This document shows positions 25,676 through 38,726 of a stretch of DNA of 64,000 nt, piece after piece (the first letter of the stretch is position 1; each line of letters opens with the position of its first letter). This DNA is from Brasenia schreberi. Its lineage: Eukaryota; Streptophyta; Magnoliopsida; Nymphaeales; Cabombaceae. The stretch covers positions 7,458,501 to 7,522,500 of the forward strand of contig JAYKKT010000074.1 of assembly GCA_036023115.1 (NCBI GenBank), in the 5' to 3' direction. The position numbers and the translations under genes are program-made. Below the pieces are notes generated by a model. The model was not told where the DNA came from. It worked only from the letters and a program-made list of their open reading frames with translations, and ran no database searches.

Positions 25676-25971
25676 GCTTGGTTTGGTGTCAACTGATCGG
25701 GTTGAATGTTGGATATGGGGTTCAGATCCATACCTGAATGTCGACTAGTTACCCAAATTTGGTTACTTAATCTGAAGATCGAGACTCGAATTAGGACCCA
25801 AATCCAAGCCATCGACACCGTCACAAGGCTTCATAAGCTAAGTGTTTCTAACACTATGCCTAGGTTTAGGCTTGGTTTGGTGTCAACTGATCGGTTCGGA
25901 TATTGGATATGGGGTTCAGATCCAGACCTGAATGTTGACTAGTTACGCAAATTTGGTTACTTAATCCGAAC
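25676..25971 (+). repeat. Direct duplication abutting the helicase exon
   Basis: A unit of about 95 bp ('taggtttaggcttggtttgg' to 'aatttggttacttaatc') occurs at about 25670-25775 and again at about 25860-25968. The second copy ends exactly where helicase-like coding sequence begins (about 25972). The unit is not recognised. Confidence 0.75.
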
Positions 25972-28900
25972 AAGGAGCCCTCGGCGAAGAAGCCGAAGAT
26001 TGGAGGAAGAGGTTCGAGTGACGAAGAAGGAGAGGTGGTATTGGCGGAGAGTGATGGTAGAGGAGGAGAATCCGAACGCTGTGGCGAATTTCCCCATCTC
26101 CCCGGAGTTGCGGGAGATGCTAAAATCCAAAGGGATCGAGTCGCTGTTCCCTATCCAGGCTATGACATTCGGTATCATACTCGATGGATCGGACTTGGTC
26201 GGTCGAGCAAAAACGGGGCAGGTAAGGATTTGATCGCTTTTCTGGGTCAGCTAGATTGCGTACTGCTTTGATTTCTAGCCAACTCAATTTAGCGTCGTCC
26301 TGCTTGATCCGTCTTTTCACCGTCTCTATGAATCGAAGAGTGGAACTGAAATCGCTCAAAAAGGACACTTTTAAGAGGAAAACCATATATTCTTTCTTGT
26401 AATTGTAACAGAGAATGGTACCGCAGTAATTCTTTTGATCGAATACCATTAAAATTACCAGGTTTTCGATCCGATGGTCTCCTTTACACAGCCTAGTATG
26501 CTAATACCTTTGATGGCTGAAGAACACAGCATAGTATCTGCAGCATTTGTGTACGAATTCATTCACGCGTGCAAGTTTATGACCTTAATGAGTTTAACAG
26601 CATTGCGTAGCCAGGTTTAAGATTTACTTGTAATAGCGCAGTTCACTAGTTCAGTCCTGGTTGGTTGAGCTCAGGTTAACGAGCCTCGTGATCGGTTTGT
26701 CATCGGTTCTTCACCAGCCGAGCTCCAAGCTTGCTCAGCTCATTGTACACCCCCGATTCACCTCCAGTTACCAATTTTGGAATACGATTTGTTGGGTGCA
26801 GCATTTCCCCACGTTCACTCCTTAGACTTTGGCATGGCCTGTATGATTTTGCGAGTATATGATGTAAAAGGGAACTTATTGAGCTCTCAAGAAGTGTAAC
26901 TATTGACGTTTGGGTTTAACGTCCGCATGCTTTCTTTGTCCTAAAGGAATCAAAGAAATTCATCATACTTCGTCTGTTTTAGACTTAAAGAAATCTCTCC
27001 TGCATTTGTAGTTGTTTCCTTGAACGTCAGTAGGCATTTGTTTTGCCCATTTTAGAATCTCTGGCCAATGGGAAAAATAAAGCATCAAGGAAGACTGGTT
27101 ATGGAAGATCACCAGGCGTCTTGGTTCTTGCACCTACAAGGGAGTTGGCAAAACAGGTTATCTCTTTAGAATTTAGAATTGTTTCATCTACAGTTTTTGG
27201 TTCTTCAAGTCAGGAAGTCTTGCTGTTTGAGTATTACTGGTGTCTTTAAATATTGGAATTGTTACAACAACAACAACTAAGCCTTTTCCCATACTAGACG
27301 GGGTCAGCTACATGGATTCTTTGTTTCCACATATCCCTATCTTGTGCCATGTTAGCAGTTAACTCCCAATAAGCTAGATCGTTCTTTATTGTTTCTTTCC
27401 AACACTTTTGTGGTCGTCCTCTACCTCTTTTAATACTTTCCAAATTTAGTTTTTCTAACCTTCTTATAGGTTCTTCTTTTGATCTTATTTCTATATGTCC
27501 AAACCATCTTAAACGATGTTCTCTCATTTTATCCTCTATTGGTGCCACTCCTACTTTGTTTCTAATAACCTCATTATGTATATGGTCTTTTCTTGTATGA
27601 CCACTCATCCATCTCAACATCTTCATTTCTGTCACAGACATCTTTTGTACATGTTGATGATTAACTGCCCAACACTCAGAACCATAAAACATGGCAGGCC
27701 TAATTGCTGCTTTATAATATTTACCTTTTAATTTTAATGGTATCTTCTTATCACAAAGAATACCTGATGCTCCTCTCCATTTTAACGAACCAGCATTAAT
27801 TCTATGCGTAACATCTCCATCAATTCTTCCATCACTCTGAAAAATTGACCCTATGTATTTAAAACTTTCCTTATGAGGAATGCAATATGTGCCTATTTTA
27901 ATTTCTATGTCCTCTGAAGTAACCAAATGATCAAACTTACATTCCATATATTCTGTCTTTGTTCTACTAAGTCGGAGGCCTTTGCTTTCTAATGTTTCTC
28001 TTTATAGTTCCAATTTTCTATTAACTTTTTCCTTAGACTTCTCCACTAATACAATGTCATCTGCAAATAACATACACCAAGGTACTTCATCTTGAATATG
28101 TTTTGTTAACTCATCCATCACCATTATAAATAAGTATGGGCTTAAAGTTGATCCTTGATGTAACCCAATATTAACTTCAAAGAAGTCTGTCGTTCCTTCA
28201 TGAGTCCTCACATATGTTTTTGCACCATCATACATGTCTCTTATAAGGTTAATATATGTCAAAGGGATACCTCTTTTTTCCAAAGTTCTCCAAAGAACCT
28301 CTCTCGGTACCCTATCATAAGCTTTTTCTAGATCAATAAATATCATGTGAAGGTCTTTCTTTTTTGCTCTAAAATGTTCCATAAGACGTCTCAAAAGGTG
28401 AATCGCTTCAATAGTAGATCTGCCTGGCATGAACCCAAATTGGTTCTCAGTTGTACTTGATACTTGTCTTAACCTACGTTCGATAATTCTTTCCCATAAT
28501 TTCATAGTATGACTCATTAACTTGATACCTCGATAATTCTCACAATTTTGAATGTCTCCCTTGTTCTTATATATGGGTATAAGTGTACTTGCTCTCCATT
28601 TCTCGAGCATCTTTTGGTTTTTCCATATTTCATTAAATAGTCTTGTGAGCCAAGTGATTCCTATTTCTCCTAGTATTTTCCAAACTTCTTTTGGTTTTGA
28701 ATGTTACCCTCTTTTGAGTTGAGTTTTTTATATAAGTCCTCCCAAATCTTAGCTTTTGCTTCACTAACGGCCTTTTTAGCTTCCTTTTTTGCTTTCTTAT
28801 AAGCTTCTAAAGTTTCGCTAGTTTCTTAGCATAATGTAATTTGTAACATGCCCTCTTTGCCTTGATTTTATTTTGTACTACTTCACTCCACCACCAAGCT

Positions 28901-28985
28901 TCTTTTTGTGCCGGTACACCTCCCTTAGATACACATCTTTTTGTGCCGGTACACATCTTTCGCAACTTTCCTATTTCTTTATTCT

Positions 28986-29205
28986 TGATCTTAAACATAG
29001 AGCTTTCGAAAATGCATGATTCACATAATGTTGTTTCATATTGGGTACCTATTCTTGTCTATAATTGCACACATTTGCATCATTCTATAGTAAAGATTTG
29101 CCTGGTTATCTCATTTTTATGCTATATAACAAATGACATCTTACCAATAATGAACACTTAAACCTGTGATTATCCATTAAGAGGTGTCATTCATTATTGT
29201 TGTCT
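28986..29205. other. Unassigned sequence at the left of the insert in the LINE
   Basis: About 220 bp of AT-rich DNA between the LINE break and the hAT-like terminus. It matches nothing else I recognise in the window and has no convincing coding frame. Confidence 0.4.
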
Positions 29206-30382
29206 CACGCAATGTTGTAAAAATCGTATCAGTGCCCGAGTCACACTGGGCACCGATATGATTATATCATACCATATCGTACAATATAGTGTAAATTTTC
29301 ATTTATTGATAAAAAATAAAAAATATTTAAAATTTCAAAAAAATACAAAAAATGAAATTAGTGAACAAAACATATATAACACAATGAACATTAAAAAAAA
29401 GTCGAATCCAAAAAAGCTTGATTTGAAGTAGATTGTGAGAAGGGAATAGCAAAGTTAAATAACATCTCATAATGAACAAGCAATAACTTTAATTAATAAA
29501 CAACAAAGTTACAACTTACAATTATCAAGACCAAAAGTTACAAGTTACAATTAAAAGTTAAAACAAATTATAATCATCCACAACGCGGATCATAATCAAC
29601 AAATATATTGTAATCGACATAGTCAGGATCACCATCACCGTCATCATCATCATCTCCTCCCTCTTCCTCCATAATTGGATCCGCCCATCCAACACCTTCA
29701 TTTTCATCATCTCCAACTCCAAGTTCTGCTTCAGCTTGTTGTGTCCTCCAATTTTCATCCTTTAAATTAATGGGAGCTCCTCTTCGACCCAATCATCAAG
29801 AATATCAATATTTAATTTCTCTCGCACCCACTCGAACTACATGTTTGGCTCAGTATACGTTTAACAAACCTTGTTAAGTTCAATGCATCTATACCAAAGC
29901 GAGCTCACCATTCATCTGAAATAAAACACGATAATGATTAATCAGAAACACTCAAAGTCAATCAATTGATAACTTAAATGAATATCAATTGATAACTTAA
30001 ATGAATATTAATAAAAACATAATACCTTGTTGCATTTGAGAGTGGAGTTGGATTGCAATTGGCCTTCCAAAATCTGTAGCACTCTTTATGTATTTGCTTA
30101 ACTCTAAATGGATATTGCAATGAGTAGATGAATTTTTAACAAGATCAATTGTATTCAATATACCCTTTTTTACTTCTTTGTCCTCTACTGGAGAAAATCG
30201 AATAAAAGGATTAAATAAATATATAGAAACATGCAAATCATGATGCAATTGACAATTTCAACATGCATCAATTATTTTTCAAACCTTCTTTAGAAGTGAC
30301 CGCTTGCGGTCAATGCTTGCTTGTATTTCAAATTTGGCCTTATCCATAACATCATATATATAAGGAATAGCCGGCGTATCTT
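29205..30382 (-). mobile_element. hAT-like fragment, 3' part
   Basis: A terminus beginning CAATGTTGTAAAAATCGTAT (29208 on) resembles the CAGTGTTGTCTG end of the complete hAT. CGATATG-like subterminal repeats follow. At about 29574-29720, read on the minus strand, an acidic tail (DDDDDGDGDPDY, VDYDP) parallels the C-terminal DDPDY tail of the hAT transposase. The rest is decayed, and the 5' part is replaced by Copia sequence. Confidence 0.6.
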
Positions 30383-32587
30383 TGTTAGTGTAGACGTTTT
30401 GTGTCAGTATGTGTCTTATATCAGCATGTATTATATGTTACGTTTTGTGCCATTTAATGTTATGTGTCTTTAGTAATAGTTAATACTAATCAGGGGTAGT
30501 TTAGGAATTCAAGTTAGATAGGGTAGTATAAGTATAGTGATTAGGGTTTGTTTAAGTTTAAGAAAGTGTGACTGGCGGCTGGAAGTGTAGACGATTTCCT
30601 GCAACTAGGGCAGATTGGAGGAATGCCTCCAATCTGCCAAGTTTTGTAAGTACTACTATTTTTGATTAATGAAATTATTTCTTTGATCGTGGTATCAGAG
30701 CCTAAACGGCCTGTTAATCGTTGAATCTTGTTTGAAAGCCTTGAACTAGTGGTGAAAACAGAATCCCAGAATCGTTTTTGTTTAATCCTGCAAAATTATT
30801 TTTTGTTGCTGCTATTTGGGGTGAAGAGAAACGACAATCATCTGCTGAAATATCATCTTGTTGGCATTATTTTGTTCGTGGGATATCGTGATTCAGATCG
30901 TGGGATATCGTGACTCCAATCGTGGAATATTGTGATTAAGTCCTGGCGCTAGAAGCACTTATCAGTTTGGTTTAGTGACATTCATGGCTGTTAATGTCTA
31001 GTCCAACTGGCCATTGTGAACATAGAGATTCTGTTCTTGGCGCTGTTGCAGAGGATAGTCTGAGATTGTGAACCTCGTGATTCTATTCTTGGCGCTGTTG
31101 CAGAGAATAGTCTGTAAGTACAGATATCGTGAATCAGGTCTTGGTGCCGTTTTCTGGTTCAGTTCTGAAGCACTGCCAACATATCGCAGATTACAACGAC
31201 TTCTACTAGAAGTCGATTTTGCTGCTCATCGGGTTCTATTCTTACATATCAGCCTGTTCTATTTTTGCTGGTGATTCAAGTCTTACATTGAAGTTTAAGG
31301 TAACTTTTCAGTTGTCACATCCGCTGAATCTGACGTTGAGTGATTAGATTCAGACGTGGTTGACATCTGCGTGAAGTATAGTCTAGTTCTCTACCTAGAA
31401 TGAGACATTATTCTAGGCTTTGAAGCAACTTTGAACGATATATTTTGTATTTGGGTCTTACTATTAACGAGTATTCATGGCAAGCAAAGGTAAGACCATT
31501 AACACACCTATGATATCTGAACATGTCATAAATGAAAAGGGAGATAATTTCCATATTACATCCACAAAATTGGATGGAAGAAATTATCTAGAGTGGCCTC
31601 GGTCTGTGGAACTAGCCATTATAGCAAGGGGGAGATGGTCTCACCTTATTGGTCAGACACCTGTTCCAGACATACATGATTCTTCTTATCCCTCTTGGAG
31701 ACGGGAAGATGCTCTCATTTCATCATGGCTACTACAATCTATGATTCCATCAATAGCAAAGACATTTATGTTTCTTGAATCAGCTTATGACATCTGGTGT
31801 GCAGTTACAGAAACTTATTCCTGGAAGAGAAATGTAGCAAAAGAATATGAGTTTTTGGAAAAGATTAGGAATTGTAAACAGGGCTCTCGTTCTATCACTG
31901 ACTACTATGCTGATCTTAGAGGACTTTGGGATGAACTTCAGTACTATACCAGTATTAAGTGCACTTCTTGTATATCTGAAAGAAATGTAGAGACTGAAAA
32001 AAGGAAGGTATTCGACTTATTGTGGGGTGTCAATTCAGAATTTGAGTCTATACAACTCAATATCTTGGGAAGAGATGAATTACCTTCATTAGGAACAGTC
32101 TATTCATTATTAATCAGGGAAGATGATCGCAGAAACCTTGAGAAGAATACTTTTCATGCTATTGATCAACATGCACTTCACACAAGAGGAGAAAATTCCC
32201 ATCACCATAGATGAGGAGGATATCAAGGTCGTGGACGAGGATGTGGTAGACCTCAAAATGATGAAAAAGACAAACTCATTTGTTCACATTGTGGAAAATC
32301 TAGACATTCCAGAGAACAGTGTTGGGAATTACATGACAAACCGGATTATTATAAAAACAGAAATCTCGCTGCGCACTCTGCTGAGAATACTTCAACAAAT
32401 ATAGATGGAATGCAAGAACTGATCAAGAGAATTGAAGGACTCCAAACAAGACTATCTGGACACTCTCAGCCATCTACCTCTCAAGCATCAGTAGCTCAAG
32501 CAACTCACAGTGTGAAGGGTAACTTATCTTACTCTGATTTAAAGACTTGGATTATTGATTAAGGTGCCACAGATCATATGGTAGGGG
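30383..32587 (+). mobile_element. Copia 5' part: LTR, primer site, Gag, start of protease
   Basis: An LTR of about 305 bp (30383-30688) is followed by primer binding site TGGTATCAGAGCC (30690-30702), a leader, and a long Gag frame 31477-32214 (245 aa; KLDGRNYLEWPRSVELAI, then WLLQSMIPSIAKTFMF). A zinc knuckle CSHCGKSRHSREQCWELH-like segment follows near 32280 after a frameshift. The protease site reads WIID-stop-GATDHM (about 32547-32577), so a TAA replaces the usual Ser codon of the active site. The element stops abruptly at 32587, where LINE sequence resumes. Gag resembles that of the 7098 element, and the LTR resembles about 6750-6975. Confidence 0.85.
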
Positions 32588-34071
32588 AGCCATATTGTTC
32601 CACATATCACAGGGTGTGCCAACATAATTCCAAACATCTCCTTGTAGGACTTTCTGTTTACATATATCTTCTTTATCGCTTTTGAGGTTCCACCATTTAG
32701 TCCGAATAGCTCGATGCACTCTTTTCTTCTTTGTCCACTTTTTTATTTGTAAATCCATAACTAAAAGTCGATGTCTCATTTTTTGAAGATTGTATTGACT
32801 ATAAAGAGATCAAATGCCATAGCAAAATTTAAAATCTCCCTACCTTCCTCATTTATATCCCCAAAACCAAAGTTTCCATGAATCCCTTGATATCCTAATG
32901 CCTCTTTAACGATATGTCCATTTAAATCTCCTCCTAAACAAATCATCTCCCTTTGTGGAATCTTATGAAACACCTTATCTAACTCTTCTCAAAAAACTGT
33001 ATTTATACTATCTTCTAGTCCTACTTGGGGTGCATAAGCACAAACTATATTCAAAACCTCTGCTCCTAACACTAATTTCAACGTCATGATTCGGTCACTA
33101 TATCATTGTATGTCTACTACACTCTCCTTTAAATCTTTATTTATGATAATACCAACTCCGTTTCGAGCCTTTTCTTTACCTGAGTACCATAATTTAAAAC
33201 CTGTATCCTCTATCTCCTTTGCTTTTTCTCCAACTCATTTTGTCTCTTGTAAACATAGAATATGAATCTTTCTCCGAATCATAGTATCTACCACCTCCAT
33301 TAGCTTACCGGATAATGTTCCGATATTCCAAGAACCAATATGAATCTTATTATCTAGGATTAGCTTCCTTACCCCCCGCATCCGTCCATAATCAAAATGC
33401 GGAGATCCACTCTGAAAATTTTTCACTACATTCGGGTGGCAATGTAGCGAGATTAACTTCTTTACCCACACCCGTTCATGATAGGGAACCCTCTCTGCAA
33501 TTGATTCACTACATTCAGGCAAAAATATAGTGGCCCTTGCTTACTTCTTACTGTATTCGGGCTCTACAGCACGTCGCTAGGCAGGGACGCCCCAAAGCAA
33601 TGCTCATAACTTTTGTATTCCATGTTATAAAAATCCGACGAAGTTTTACGCTGGTTGTCGGAAGCCTAACACAACCCTCCTCCTTTATCCATCTACAATT
33701 TTCTTTTTGAGTTTACAGTGGTTCTTTAAGTCGGGAATTCTTGGCTTCTTGCTGTTCCTTGCACTGGAAGTTGGTCTTTTTGTTTTTCTGTTGATAAAAT
33801 AATCATGTGGTATTTTTTTGGTGCTTACAGACTGCATATATTTGACCCTTTGATGAAACAATTTTCATTATTGGTTGTTTGATTGTCTAAGTAAGCTTTT
33901 CCTTGATTCTCTAGTGACAGTCATGCACTAGGTTAAAGGTCCTTGACATCGATGCAGTTTCTAGAAGAATCCTTAAGAAATTGTCTTCCAACGCACTATG
34001 GTTTAAAGCTAGGGAAAAATTAAATTTTTGCATGAAAATTCAATTTATGTTTACCATGTGTTATGCATCAA

Positions 34072-34148
34072 GGATCTGTGGAAACAAAGAATCCATGTAG
34101 CCAACCCCGTCTAGTATGGGAAAAGGCTTAGTTGTTGTTGTTGTTGTA
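34072..34148 (+). mobile_element. 77-bp LINE insertion with 15-bp TSD
   Basis: The piece equals the last bases of the LINE family ('ggatctgtggaaacaaagaa' to the (GTT)n tail; compare 56318-56395). It is flanked by TGTGTTATGCATCAA (34057-34071) and TGTGTTATGTATCAA (34149-34163). It is an extreme 5' truncation in helicase intron 2. Confidence 0.9.
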
Positions 34149-35481
34149 TGTGTTATGTATCAAATAGCAACAAGTCCATTTACATAGTCTGTTGCAACCT
34201 TGGCCTTTTTGCTAGAGGGAGGGGGCCCTCCAAGAGGTTGTAACTTTGCTTTGGATTTCCTGGCCGTGTGCTAGTATAATGGCTTTTATTGGTTTTGGTT
34301 TACCTAACCTCTTTCTTCCCGAAAGTGTCCTTTGCTTGTCATCATATTTGGAGAATACCGAATTATGATTTGAATTCTCGTGTCTGCATCTATATACTGT
34401 AGGAATCATGTTGTGCTTGCATTGAAACATGTTATGCAGTAAACAAAGTCTGGTGCTCAACTTTTAATGCTTTCTTTTTGCTATTTTTTTACAGGTCCAT
34501 GCAGACTTTGGGTTTTATGGTCAGGCTGTGGGTCTAAGTGCTTGCTGCTTATATGGAGGATCTCCATACCGCCCTCAAGAAATTGCACTTACAAGGGGTG
34601 TTGATATAGTTGTTAGTACCCGTGGCCGCATAAAGGGTGCTTAGAGTTTTATCGTTTAGTATCGGCTAAGTTATGTGCAAAATGTTTTCTGATTTGTATG
34701 GACCAGCAAATAATTCTTTGCTTACACTTTGTACAGGATCACATTGAGAGAGGAAATATTGACTTGCGGTCACTAAAATTTCGTGTTCTTGATGAGGCTG
34801 ATGAGATGTTGAATATGGGATTTGTTGAGGATGTGGAAAACATTCTTGGTGAGAAGTTATTCTCTTCCACAAGATTTAAATATTATATTCTGCTGTTGGT
34901 GTGATGGCAGCCGTTTTGAATCAAAGCTAGAAGCATGTCTATTGATGATTTTGCATGTCCATTCTTGTCATAAGATGAAATGCTATGTCCCATACTCTTC
35001 CGTTATAAGTGATGATATTTTGTTAATACAGTTAGCTGACATAATTCTTCTGACGACCATGGTGCTTCTTTGATGTTATGAGTATGACCACTTTTTGCAT
35101 TTGCATCCATCGTGTAAGTTGTCTTCTGGGACACCTCCTTACTTCCTTTTTCTTCTCAATTTACAGGGAAAGTAGAAGACTTCAGCAAAGTGCAGACCCT
35201 TCTTTTCAGCGCAACGATGCCTGACTGGGTTAAGAAGGTATATTTTGTAACCTAAAAAGCATCTCCATGATTGTCTTTGGTCTTGATTACTGAAATGATT
35301 GAACATACTTCACTTCAGCAATCAAGATCGAGGACACCAGTGGACAGCAGCACCCCCCCACCCCGCCCCCAAGAGAGAGAGAGAGAGAAAATCTACACGA
35401 TTGATTCTATGACCACATTAGTATGCAATGTATTTTTCGGTATGATGGGGTACCTATCTATACTTGCGACATTATTGGAAG

Positions 35482-38400
35482 CAGTGTTGTCTGTATCGCA
35501 CCGTATCGTGCGATACGGGCGATACGCCCTGGGACCCTTATAAAGGGTCTCGGCCCGAGAGAAACCCGCGATCCTCTCTCCTTTTGGATTCCTCAAGCTC
35601 TCTAAGAGTCGGTTTTCGCCTCCTTTGTGTTCAAAGCTCTAAAATCGTGCCCTACGGTGTCCGTCCAAGCCTCCAAACTCAGATTTAGGTATATTTTTAA
35701 TGTTTTTTCCATTTTTTTTCTTTATATTTATTGTTTTTTATGTTATTTCGGTTTTTTTTTTAATGACAAAATATGAAGTTATTAAGTATGTGTATATGAT
35801 TTTTATTGCATTCATGAAGTGGGAGACACTCGATTTGAGTGTTATTTGAAGATTGGGGGATTTACGAAGTGCTTTTATTTTCAGGTTTTTGTTTGAATTA
35901 AAGTACTCCATTGAGATGTCAGGAAGGGGTGGTAGAGACTCTCATTTAAAGTCTGATGATCTGGCATGGCAGTGGGGTATACCAGTTGAGGGTTCAAGGT
36001 TAAAAATCAGATGTTTATTTTGTGAAAAGTGGTTAGTGGTGGAATTTTAAGGTTGAAACACCACCTAGCAGAAACTAGGAAAGAAGTTGCTCCATGCACA
36101 GGCAGAGTTAGAAGTGTGCCAGAAGGTATTAAATGGCAATGCTTGTAGATGATTGAGAGCATACAGGAAAGGAGACAACAAAAGGATGATTTCCAAATAT
36201 GTGAAGAAGCTGATGATGCTACTGCCACTGTAGTTGGATTCACTGATAGTTTGCCTTCGGATGTTAGAACAAATATTGGTAGTAGCAGTTCGTGAGCACC
36301 TAGCAGAGGAAAGAGGGTTGCAGCTGAAGACTTTGGAGGTGGTAGAAGAGGAAGTTCAAGAAGTAGAGGAAGAGCTTCTTCTTCTATCATACATTCGTTC
36401 TTTCTTCCTTCCACTACACCTGGTACTCAGCTAGGAATTCGTGCTGCTATGACTTCAGAACAACTGCAGGATCAAGCAGACCTTGCAGTGGGTAGATAGT
36501 TTTATGATGCATGCATTCCATTTAATGCAGCAAACAGTTTTCATTTTCAAGCAATTGCAGATGCAATTGCTAATATTGGTCCAGGATTCAGGATGCCCTC
36601 TTATCAGAAGTTGAGAGGGAAGATATTAGATCAGACCGTGATTGAAGTGCAACAATACTGTTCGACTTTGAGACAATCGTGGAAGGAAATAGGATGCACT
36701 ATCATGGCAGATGGATGGATCGATAGGCGAGGAAGGACATTGCTAAACTTTTTTCTATATTTTCCTAAAATACTCATGTTTTTGAGATCTCTAGATATGT
36801 CAAAGGAGAGGCACACTGCAGAGATCCTACGAGAGGAATTTGATAAGGTTATACAGGAGGTTGGGCTAGAAAATGTAGTCCAATTGATTACAGATAATGT
36901 AGCTAACTACAAAGCAGCTGGAAAGGAGTTAGCTGATATTTATGAGACTTTCTACTGGACACCATGTGCAACCCATTGTTTAGATCTCATCCTCGAGGAC
37001 ATTGGTGAGATGGATGAAATAAAGGCAGCAACTGAGTGTTGCCAAGATATTACAAAATTCATTTACAACCATGCATTTGTTTTGTGTATGATGAGGAGAT
37101 ATACAGAAGGTGCAGAGCTTTTTCGCACAGCTGCAACTCGGTTCGCAACAAACTTCTTATCTGTATAGAGTATTGTGAGACAGAAGCAAGCTTTAAAGAG
37201 AATGTTCTCCTCAGATGAGTGGCAACAATTTGCAGAGTTCTACAAAACAGAAGGAACATAAAGTTAAATGAGATTATAGAAACGGTTTTTAGAAGTTCAT
37301 TTTGGAATGCATGTATCAGATTATTGAAAATTACTTGTCCTTTAGTGAAAGTTTTGAGATTGACTGATAGCGAGGAGAAACCATCTATGGGCTACCTTTA
37401 TGAAGCCATGAACAGGGCAAAAGAAGCGATCAGAAATAACTTTAATGAAAAAAAAAGAGATTATGTGCCCGTGTGGAAAATAATTGATAGTAGATGGAAT
37501 AAACAATTGCATCAGCCTATTCATGCAGCAGCCTACTATCTAAACCCATCATTGAGGTACTCAGCAACCTTCAAAAGGGACGGTGAGGTTAATCGAGGAA
37601 TCATTGAATGCATCGACAGATTAGTCCCTGATGAGAGCATAGTAGATGCGATACATCGAGAGATGGAGATATATGATAATGCTCTTCACTTGATGGGTTT
37701 GCCTGTTGCAATTCGCAACCTCTCTACGATGCGTCCAGGTACATTGTTTATTTTCATATTTAAGTTGTATCTTACATTATTGTGGATTATTATGTCTCTA
37801 ATGTTTATATTTTTTTTACAGATGTTTGGTGGAATAGGTTTGGAAGTGATTGTCCAAACCTTAGAGATTTTGTAGTTAGAGTCTTAAGCCAAATCTGTAG
37901 TGCAACAGGTTGTGAAAGAAATTGGAGTGTTTTTGAACACATCCATACAAAAAAGCGCAACAGGTTGGAACACAAAAAGCTTAATGATTTGGTTTATATT
38001 CATTGTAACATGCGCTTTCGTGAAAGGTAATGTTGTATTACTTTTAAATTTTCAATTCGATATTATTTAACTTCAGTTTTCAATTATTAATATTACTTAC
38101 TAATTGTTTATCTTTGTTTGTGTCGTAGGCAATTAAAAAAAGTAAATAAAGAAGAAAGTCAGTTCGATCCAATAAGTTTGGATAATTTTGATATATTAGA
38201 AGATTGAGTTATGGAAGACACTAAAGAAAATGCCCTCCTAACAGAAGAAGACGTTGCCTGTATTAATTTGGAAGGAGCGCAACAACATTATGGAGATGAA
38301 GAATTTGATTTTGAAGAAGAAGGTGTGGGCGTGGGTGATGATGATGAGGATCTACAACAAGGAGAAGATGAAGATTATTTAGTTGATGATCCTGATTACA

Positions 38401-38726
38401 ATTTGTAAAATGTAACATTTGTAACTGTAGTGTACTGTAGTGTAAAGTGTAAACTATGTCTATATTTTATTTTTTGGATTCAAAATATGTAAATTTGGAT
38501 GCAATTGTTCAATGCTGATTGCTCAATCTGTACTAAACTTACATTATATGAATTTAAAGCAATTATCATATTTTTCCTGATTTTTTCCTGATTTTTTTTC
38601 GATTTTTTACTATTTTTTATTAATTTTTAATTAATTTTTGCATTATTTTAATATTAAAGTACGATACGATACGCCCGTATCGTGGAGCCCAACGATACAC
38701 GATACGATACGCGTCAGACAACACTG
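35482..38726 (+). mobile_element. hAT transposon copy 2, full length but inactive
   Basis: Ends are CAGTGTTGTCTG (35482) and CAGACAACACTG (38715-38726), a perfect 12-bp inverted pair. The 8-bp flanks ATTGGAAG (35474-35481) and GTTGGAAG (38727-38734) differ at one base, as expected for an old hAT TSD. Both ends carry many CGTATCG repeats. The transposase region has a BED-type finger (about 35920-36090; IRCLFCEK, RLKHHLAETR), a DUF659/RNase H-like core (36593-37168; MADGWIDRRGRTLLNF, LITDNVANYKAAGKEL, CATHCLDLILEDI), the region 37219-37740, a small intron (about 37739-37820), and hATC (37821-38030; CERNWSVFEHIHTKKRNRL). An acidic C-terminal tail follows another intron (38211-38408). A stop at 37167 and frameshifts disable it. 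It sits in intron 5 of the helicase locus. Confidence 0.92.

Larger units (their letters stand above)
27258..33695 (-). mobile_element. RTE-like LINE in a helicase intron, interrupted by a composite insert
   Basis: The minus strand carries endonuclease pieces (33235-33522, KIHIGSWNIGTLSGK; 32776-32973, GGDLNGH), then reverse transcriptase (28002-28610; [27 protein letters not shown]) and the C-terminal region (27294-27947; [16 protein letters not shown]). It ends in (GTT)n read on the minus strand (27258-27275). It is the same family as 53180-56395. The LINE is split: 'aatatggct' at 32588 and 'ataggaaagttgcg' at 28985 are about 10 bp apart in the intact copy, so 28986-32587 was inserted there. 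Stops and frameshifts make it inactive. It lies opposite to the helicase in intron 2. Confidence 0.88.

Noticed and set aside
27516..27731. Plus-strand frame of 71 aa, and similar frames at 28862 and 33315
   Set aside because: They are antisense shadows of the minus-strand LINE.
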